From Calcarisporiella thermophila CBS 279.70 (Eukaryota; Calcarisporiellomycota): a DNA stretch of 64,000 nt. The stretch spans positions 427,179 to 491,178 of the forward strand of contig NW_027192215.1 of NCBI RefSeq assembly GCF_041956535.1. The letters run 5' to 3'. Below are positions 57,534 to 64,000 of the stretch, one piece after another; the first letter of the stretch is position 1; each line of letters starts with the position of its first letter. The notes beneath the pieces are model-generated. The model did not search any database and was not told where the DNA came from. It worked only from the letters and a program-made list of their open reading frames with translations. The translations under genes were made by a program, and so were the position numbers.

Positions 57534-57968
57534 GATTTTCTGAGTTAAATATCTAGTGAGAAATGATAATGACTAAAATTCTTCTATGGAAAATCCATGA
57601 CTCATCTCTTTGACCGTCGCATTTCTGATCAAAAATTAATTGCTATCAAGTCCCCCTCTTTAAAAAGTCAGATTTCCAAAATATCCAGTAAAATCATAAA
57701 TAGAATAAATGATAAAAAAAGTAAGGGTTAGCCTGGAATAAAATACCTATAATCATTTACACTAATGAATAACTTGCACCTATATTTACATTCATCGTTT
57801 ATCTACCCAAACCTAACGTTCTAGAGAGTGCATAGCAAGTCAAGACTCCGCAACATCCCACAATTAAAACCCCGCCGATTCATAAACAGGAGTAATTATT
57901 AAAAATATAATATACAAACAATACTATATTATCCTTTCTACTTATCCACCACCTTACAATCTACGGCC

Positions 57969-58260
57969 ATGTCATTTGCTATACTTATTTTTATTTCATC
58001 TATTCTAATTTCTGTGATAAATGCCAATAAATTTGGTCTTTGAAGTTCAAACAAACAATCGGACATATAGAAGTTGTCGGAGATCAGCCTTCAATATTGT
58101 ACTTTTTGTAGCATATAATTTTTTGCTTAGCTTGCAAATCTCAAACTCAAACAACTCCGAGCAACCATACATGTCAGATAGAATACTGTTCAAGTTCCCG
58201 TTGTGATTTCGGAACTGGTGGAAACAGTTATTGGATTCTTCAGTAATAATTGTCTTACCA
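57969..58260 (+). pseudogene. Possible degraded secreted-protein gene
   Basis: An ATG at 57969 opens a hydrophobic, signal-peptide-like stretch (MSFAILIFISSILISVINA) that stops at 58041-58043. A Cys-containing frame (CLACKSQTQ, TCQIEYCSSSRC) follows 80-170 nt later in another frame on the same strand. They may be parts of one broken gene or of an unspliced gene whose introns I cannot place. Low confidence. Confidence 0.25.
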
Positions 58261-59178
58261 GCCACTTTATTTTAAGATCCGCTGCTCAAATCGTTTAAAT
58301 CGGATCAAGCCATATTTTTTCGAGGCTAAACTGTAAATTAAAGAAACATACTATATAATATACTGACATTAAATTGTACTGTTTTTTTCCAATAAACTAA
58401 TGGCTTTGCTCGTAAAAAAAAAACAAGCTTACGATATTAATTTTTTAAAAGTAATCACACTGCTAAACTCCTTTTTTTATTTTTTGTTCGATTTGGTTAA
58501 AAATATCTCGTAAAATGGACACTCTGCGACAGGGAGAAACCAAGACGCAATTCCGAAAGCTTCCGAAAAAGGTATGTGCCTCAGATATAATTGCAGCGCA
58601 ACAGAAAATTGTAATAATTCTTGTGATCCCGAGTTTGATTATTCTTGAAAATAGCCTATAGAAATCACAATATTTGTAGAGTCTATCATCGTAACTCGGT
58701 AATGTTCTTTGTATGTTGTCAACTACCAGGCCGAGAGTGGCATCTTTTCACTGGATTCCAATACGCTTAACCACCAACTCAGTCAGTCTCCCTGAAAAAG
58801 GTATTCTATAATTTGAAACAACTTTAACAAGATGGCTGTGAAGAATATGCTTAAGCATTCGAGTGGCGATAAAGCGATAATGACTTTATTTATCGAATTT
58901 ATTTAAACTAGTCCCTACTTCTATATTCTTGACATTATTCTTACAATATACAGGTTGTGCAATAATTGTTGATGTGCTAAGCCACATTTTCATTATGATT
59001 TAATAATTTAATAACTACCCTAGAAGAATGATGGCAAAGTTTATTGTAAAAATATTTGGCATCCGCTATTTTTAGGAATACATGCATGCCACATTCAAAG
59101 AGGAGAAACTAAAACACCGGGGGGTTGAAGTTGAAAAATGTGTTGAAATGTACTTAGTGAATATACCAATTATATATA
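58261..59178. other. AT-rich intergenic stretch
   Basis: No gene supported. A short frame from an ATG near 58515 (MDTLRQGETKTQFRKLPKK) ends at a GTATGT and could be a lone exon; not called. Confidence 0.35.
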
Positions 59179-60120
59179 CAGCTTTGACAAAACGTTTTTA
59201 GCCCGCCTGTTTATTAGTACTTTGTATTTCCCCCTTTTGCATTATATAGAGCACACATCCGCTCCGGCATGCTTGAATAAAGCTTATTGATATATTCAAG
59301 ATCTATGCTATCCCACTCCTTCTCAATTCGTCCCCATAGCTCAGTCTTATTCTTTGGCAGTCTTTGGTAATAACTGAGCCTTCGCTTCAACTCACTCCAT
59401 ATGTGCTCCATAATGTTAAGATCTGGAGACTGAGAGGGCCACTCTAGTACCTCTATCCTATTATTCCGCAACCATTCACGAGTGATAATGGAGGTATGTT
59501 TGGGGTCGTTGTCAGGCTGGAATATGACTTGTGATTTAGGAATCCCATAATACTCCATAATACTCCATTTGAGGTAGTCTTCACTGAGGATAGTTGTTAG
59601 AGGACGACCAGGCGTGACTGGTAGTCCGATATATATTCCAGATAATATTTGTGTTACGTCAGTTAATAGCACACTTGTACGAGCATGCGTCTCACCATCT
59701 TTATTTCTTTTTTATCTCCTACCTTATCCCATCAGATATATATATAGTATGTGCTCTCCCTCTTTCTAATTCCGTAGTGTGTGTTATTTGTGTTATCCCT
59801 TCTGTCTGTTTACTTTCCTTTTATCAATATACTCTTATTAAAACCCAACAATAGTTGTGTACAATACGGAGTCGAGCCCTCCATCGATACGGCACAAATT
59901 ACCGATGCCCTGCGAAGTGACGCAGCCCCACGCCATCAAAGACCCACCACCACGTTTTAGCGTTGACCTGATATGGCGACTGCGAAGTGGCTCGCCTTTG
60001 TGCTTATAATAGTATTCTCTTCCAGTTGAATTCGCGAAGGTAATCTGCGTTTCATCTGAAAATACTACTCGCTTCCAATCATCCACAGTCCAATCTTTAT
60101 ACTTCCTCGCTGTAACTGGA
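59179..60120 (-). mobile_element. Tc1-like DNA transposon, 5'-truncated and split by an LTR insertion
   Basis: Minus-strand transposase: the segment 60110-59851 carries WTVDDWKRVVFSDETQI with the first catalytic Asp, and 59594-59214 carries FQPDNDPKHTS with the second Asp and SPDLNIMEHIWSELKRRL with the third acid (Glu), i.e. DD34E. The two parts read in the same frame once the 256-bp insert at 59595-59850 and one 5-bp duplication are set aside. The N-terminal DNA-binding half is absent; homology stops near 60120. On the other side, CAGCTTTGACAAAACGTTTT at 59179, preceded by TA, looks like the element's terminal inverted repeat. No matching end exists past 60120. Confidence 0.88.
59595..59850 (+). 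mobile_element. Solo LTR (256 bp) inside the Tc1 element, with 5-bp target duplication
   Basis: Sequence starts TGTTAGAGG and ends AACCCAACA, so it has TGTT...AACA ends. It is flanked on both sides by ATAGT (59590-59594 and 59851-59855), a 5-bp target site duplication. A TATATATATAG box lies near 59737 and a CT-rich stretch follows, as expected for an LTR in plus orientation. No internal retroelement sequence remains, so it is a solo LTR left by LTR-LTR recombination. Confidence 0.85.
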
Positions 60121-60443
60121 GTCGATGTGTCAGTGTTCAGTGGAAAATTAAGGAGGAAAAACTATGGTTATTGTTATTAAAATTAACTAAGGAAAATAGT
60201 ACATATTTGTAAGTTAAAAGGTTAAAAGAATAATGCAGTGGTTAATGGCTTGGCTAAGTGGCCAATATCTTAACTAGGTGGCTATGAAACAAAAGAGTAA
60301 GAAACAGTGAAGACATAGATAGTGTTGCATAAAGATCGTTGTGGGGCTATGAGCATATCATAATGGAACGTATCCTCTTACAGGAACGAGCAGTATTGAC
60401 AAGTTGATATCATCGTTCGAAGACCGTTTACAAGCAACCAACG

Positions 60444-60803
60444 ATGGAAGGGAACAAACGAAAAAAATTATCCATCCAATTTTTCCGCTATGAACGATCC
60501 AACAGATCCGAGTCAGTAAAAGTCCTGTCGATCGAGAAGTTTTCAACCTTTTTTTCGTTTTCTCACGAAAACAACATGATTTATGCGTATAGTGGTTCTG
60601 CGGGAGACGAAAAAGTCGAGGTCAACCAGAAAATCCTTACAAAAAAGGATAAGCGGACGATGAAGCGGCCTCAGAAGCATAAGGAGGAGGCGGAGGAGAA
60701 GAAAACATCAGGGGTTAAAAGGCATATTACAAGGATTGAATCACTTGGGCGAGCGCTAGATATCGAGGGATTGTGCAAACGGATTATTAAGTTGGCGCTC
60801 TGA
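60444..60803 (+). CDS. Uncertain Lys/Glu-rich open frame
   Basis: A 119-codon ATG frame with a basic C-terminal half (ILTKKDKRTMKRPQKHKEEAEEKK) and an end of LDIEGLCKRIIKLAL. The composition is coding-like and GC is above the flanks, but I see no domain. It may be an exon, or part of an element related to the adjacent GGA-rich repeat. Confidence 0.3.
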   Translation: MEGNKRKKLSIQFFRYERSNRSESVKVLSIEKFSTFFSFSHENNMIYAYSGSAGDEKVEVNQKILTKKDKRTMKRPQKHKEEAEEKKTSGVKRHITRIESLGRALDIEGLCKRIIKLAL

Positions 60804-60852
60804 TTATGCAGTTTATCCGGATGGGGGGTGGAAGAAGGTGAGGAGGAGGAGG

Positions 60853-61034
60853 AGGAGGAGGAGGAGTGGAGGGGCCAAAAGAAGAAATGGAGTCAAGGAA
60901 TCATATTTTCATTCTTGTATCCTAGAGAGCTTGGTTTAAGCCGGGAATTCCATCCCACTCTCTTGGCTGTCTCCTGTGGATTCCTTGACTACCATTTCTT
61001 CGAAGATTTATGTACATAATTTTCATACACAGGA
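60853..61034 (+). repeat. 182-bp direct repeat, left copy (borders gap)
   Basis: Identical to 61249-61430, beginning in a GGA microsatellite and ending ATACACAGGA exactly at the gap. Within it, 60881-60902 (GAAGAAATGG...GGAATC) and 60979-61001 form an inverted pair with one extra base, so a ~120-nt hairpin can fold. Confidence 0.85.
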
Positions 61035-61248
61035 NNNNNNNNNNNNNNNNNNNNNNNNNNNNNNNNNNNNNNNNNNNNNNNNNNNNNNNNNNNNNNNNNN
61101 NNNNNNNNNNNNNNNNNNNNNNNNNNNNNNNNNNNNNNNNNNNNNNNNNNNNNNNNNNNNNNNNNNNNNNNNNNNNNNNNNNNNNNNNNNNNNNNNNNNN
61201 NNNNNNNNNNNNNNNNNNNNNNNNNNNNNNNNNNNNNNNNNNNNNNNN
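61035..61248. other. Assembly gap (214 N)
   Basis: Flanked on both sides by the same 182-bp sequence, so it may be an artefact or hide tandem copies. Confidence 0.97.
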
Positions 61249-61430
61249 AGGAGGAGGAGGAGTGGAGGGGCCAAAAGAAGAAATGGAGTCAAGGAATCAT
61301 ATTTTCATTCTTGTATCCTAGAGAGCTTGGTTTAAGCCGGGAATTCCATCCCACTCTCTTGGCTGTCTCCTGTGGATTCCTTGACTACCATTTCTTCGAA
61401 GATTTATGTACATAATTTTCATACACAGGA
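61249..61430 (+). repeat. 182-bp direct repeat, right copy
   Basis: Exact copy of 60853-61034, with the same hairpin arms at 61277-61298 and 61375-61397. Only this copy continues into unique sequence (GACTGTATTTGGGG). Confidence 0.85.
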
Positions 61431-61457
61431 GACTGTATTTGGGGAGAAATTCCTGGC

Positions 61458-61589
61458 ATAGGATAGAGGTTCGGGAGCAATGGTTGATTACCTCAAAGGA
61501 AATGGGTTTATACTGCTAGCGAGCAAAACCTTTCCCTCTTTGAGGTTTCCTCCTGCCTTCAAACGCCGTTGCAGACCCCTCTATCCTAT
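61458..61589. repeat. Nested inverted repeat (possible MITE or structured RNA)
   Basis: Outer arms ATAGGATAGAGG (61458-61469) and CCTCTATCCTAT (61578-61589) are perfect 12-bp complements. Inner arms ACCTCAAAG (61490-61498) and CTTTGAGGT (61538-61546) are perfect 9-bp complements and lie inside at roughly matching distance, so a long two-part stem can form. Confidence 0.6.
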
Positions 61590-62431
61590 TTAATAAAGCG
61601 TTAAGAGGGTTTAAGAGTGGATAAAAATGCCGCTAGCACTAACCAACTGTATTATAGGGTTTTGAATATGACCTAAGGAGCGTATGATGATAAGTATGAT
61701 GGTAGGTATTTGGTTATATATTAATATAGTTAATAAAGTAAATATCGAGGTAAATATTAAGGTAAGTATTGGGGGAGGTATTAGGTTAGTAAATAAAGAA
61801 AAACATACTAGAGGAAGGGAGAATTTTGATGGTAGTTTTTAGAAAGCTACAACAAGTGATTGTGTATCGATTGCGCTAAAATGAGAGCTCCAGGATGGAT
61901 ATTCGCAGAGATATTAGCCCTCAAAGATTTTGCTAAAATTCTGGAGATTTATATCTAAATAGATTGGTCCAATCAAATCTCATAATTCTTATTTCTATAT
62001 TTCTGATTCTATCTGATTTTTTGTGGAAACTCCCATTGACATAAAACACCGTTAGAAATCATTGCAGGATGATTGGACAATTATTACTTGTAATCAGCCA
62101 CATGGATTTACCTAGGGAATATAGCTATATTTTAACATCAAATTATAAAGAAAATAAGACTTATCTCATATCATATATAAACTCTTGAAAATGAATGAAT
62201 AGAAGACAAATATGCGAAAAAATACTGATATGTAATATAATAACATAATCTCCAATTATTTATACTGCCCATATTATATGCTATAATGACCTCAATTCAA
62301 GATATTATGATCAATAGAAGAATATTCTTTGTGGATTAAATCGGGAAAGCTGAGTGATTTAGTCAACTCAATAATGTCTGAATTGCAGGTTTTGAGAAAG
62401 ATATGCTTCACCATTCGCACGTTGAGCCGCA
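61590..62431. other. Intergenic with degenerate GTAA-type minisatellite
   Basis: From 61688 to 61800 the phrase GGTA(A/G)(A/G)TATT recurs with variation. No gene seen. Confidence 0.4.
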
Positions 62432-64000
62432 TTAATTTTCTGGAATATCTTTTTCTTGGGACATATTGTCGATGTTCTCCTTCACTTCTTCCACCTCTTC
62501 CTCTTCAGTAAACCAGAGCTGGGAATCACTTAACCTATTTAGAAGGCGCAAATTGGAGTAAATATACACCAAATTAAATACTCTTTGGTTTTTCATTCGA
62601 TTCCTATTTCCATTGTGTACGAACCCGAATGTTGACCAGCTCCTTTCTGAAGCAGCTGATGAAGCAGGCAATGAGAGTACACTAATGGCTAGCTTTGCTA
62701 ACTTTGGCGAGTGTTTCTCATGTGCTTTCCACCAAGCTATGGGATCTATATTTTTGGCAGCAGACCAGAGGTAACGGGAATGAAATGGTGCTGATTTCGT
62801 ATTAAAGAGCAGCAAATCTGTGTATATTTCATCTGCCTCTTCTTCGGGATATCTTTCGGATAAAAATTGTTGTATCTCTTCTAACGATTTTTTTTTTTCA
62901 TAAGTGAAGGCTGAATGGTTAGGATCGAGCACGTGAGCCACTGTCATCACTGGCTTTTTTATAAATTTGAACCGAGCAGCAATCTTTTCTGTCAAGTCTT
63001 TGCTCTGATCGCTTGGACCCATTACAGCCGTTTTCATTAATGAAAAGTAATGTTGGTTAACAAGTGAAAGGCGGGGCATGTCTCTCTTAAAATCTGCAAT
63101 TACAGCCGTAATTGGGTTGATCAAACTCCTCAGCTCCTCCAGCTAATTCCACCAAGAAATTTGATGTAAACAATTCAATACTTCATTGCCTCTATTTGGA
63201 TGAGCAGTGAGTTCCAAGGCTGCTATTTGGAGGGGAATGCGCGAAGCCAAAACGGATACCAAGCATTTTTAATAAGAGAGCTACCGCGTCTCAACCGGAA
63301 GCGCAAGCGCAATTTCATGTCCGAGCTTTTCTTTTGGATCCTCTTGAGAATAGCTTATGGAACTGAGTGATTTCGGAATCATTTTGCAATTGTTTTCGCT
63401 TCGCCAATTGTGCTTGATGCCCATGAAAGGCTCGAAACATCCTTTAGCAGTAAGTTAGTAGCATGTGAAGCACAACCATAGCACACAAGATTGCTAAACT
63501 CCTTCTCAAGTATACTCCAGGCTGCTTTCATATTTGCCGCATTATCAGTCACTACTGCCTTGACTTTTTCTACAACAATCCTGCTAATTACTCTGGATAT
63601 TTCACTTGCAACGTACTCTCCAGTATGCCGATTAGTGCCCGTAGATATAGCATCATAGAAAAAGAGTTTAGGTGTTGTTATCACAAAATTCATTATAGAT
63701 TCCCCTCTGATATTTGTCCATGAATTAGTTATAAGACATATATTCTCGCTAGTTTTCAGGCTGTGTCCAACTTTCTGTTTAACATCTTCATATGTTTTGG
63801 ATAAAAGCGGATTCGCAAGCCTATAGCGTGAGAAAGGAGTATAGTTAGGATTCAATTTCTTCATAAATCGGGTAAAGTAATTAGTTTCTATAAAATTAAA
63901 GGATACACCTCCACTATAGAATGCTTTTGCGAGCAGATCGTCAAGCTCAGCAATATCGTTTTCATCAAATTCAGCTGCAACGTGTTTACGCTTTCCTAAC
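62432..64000 (-). mobile_element. hAT-family transposase pseudogene, continues past window end
   Basis: The minus-strand frame from the window edge to 63379 carries the hAT/DUF659-like part: ICLITNSWTNIRGESIMNF, VVTDNAANMKAAW (with a likely catalytic Asp) and CYGCASHATNLLLKD. It stops at 63379; a ~250-bp stretch with several stops and frame changes follows. The frame 63124-62432 then holds the C-terminal hAT dimerisation domain: AWWKAHEKHSPKLAKLAISVLS, SAASERSWSTFGFVHN, RNRMKNQRVFNLVYI, and an acidic tail. Most of the middle region is recognisable, so decay is moderate. The N-terminal BED zinc finger, if present, lies beyond the window. Confidence 0.88.

Noticed and set aside
42343-59661. General enrichment of CRE-like sites in the window
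   Set aside because: TTACGTCA also occurs near 45654, 53114 and 59654 without matching promoters; the count is near chance, so only the positional coincidence is reported.
61010-61335. Open frames across the 214-N gap
   Set aside because: Same artefact; no real coding evidence on either side.

Overview
The window looks like nuclear DNA of an early-diverging filamentous or zoosporic fungus (chytrid-like or Glomeromycotina/Mucoromycota-like). The phylum is an inference. The evidence is: genes with many short GT-AG introns (mostly 50-120 nt), AT-rich intergenic DNA, fungal families (OPT transporter, tyrosinase, fused pseudouridine catabolism enzyme, bZIP with a DUF3425-like tail, NmrA), Crinkler/RHS-type proteins, several small secreted cysteine-rich proteins, and Tc1, hAT, Ty3/gypsy, LTR and LINE remnants.

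Layout: 1-1267, auxin-efflux-carrier-like transporter (minus, cut by the window edge). 4111, tiny secreted Cys-rich protein. 5355-10561, three identical tRNA-Cys(GCA) genes; two of them have a LINE copy lying head-to-head about 62 bp upstream, and an LTR and microsatellite repeats lie nearby. 10825-13829, bifunctional PsuG-PsuK (minus). 16216-18344, L-amino-acid-oxidase-like flavoenzyme (minus). 18824-21784, two tandem 7-TM proteins. 22612-24171, bZIP gene A. 25270-26875, secreted GDSL phospholipase-like. 27867-29087, secreted tyrosinase. 29.4-33.4 kb, decayed retroelement pieces around an unrecognised gene. 34074-36461, OPT transporter. 38862-39983, epoxide-hydrolase-like. 41.8-45.0 kb, Tc1 fossil then an intact Crinkler-type gene. 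46566-47800, NmrA-like. 48605-50173, bZIP gene B, a frameshifted paralogue of A. 51558-51998, RHS/Crinkler C-terminal domain. 54200-57463, small secreted Cys-rich protein cluster. 59179-60120, Tc1 element split by a 256-bp solo LTR. 60.8-61.6 kb, duplicated hairpin sequence around an assembly gap. 62432-64000, broken hAT transposase.

The genes do not form one pathway. The common theme is secretion, uptake and host or environment interaction: secreted lipase, tyrosinase and Cys-rich proteins, peptide and organic-acid-type transporters, membrane receptors and Crinkler-type effectors, set in repeat-rich DNA. The most unusual signals are the LINE placement at tRNA-Cys genes, the paired bZIP genes with a conserved CRE-like promoter site (a perfect CRE sits at the same distance from the Crinkler start), and three reading-frame breaks at or beside homopolymers, which suggest sequencing error as much as pseudogenes. 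All exon borders below were read by eye and checked by frame continuity; no database search was possible.
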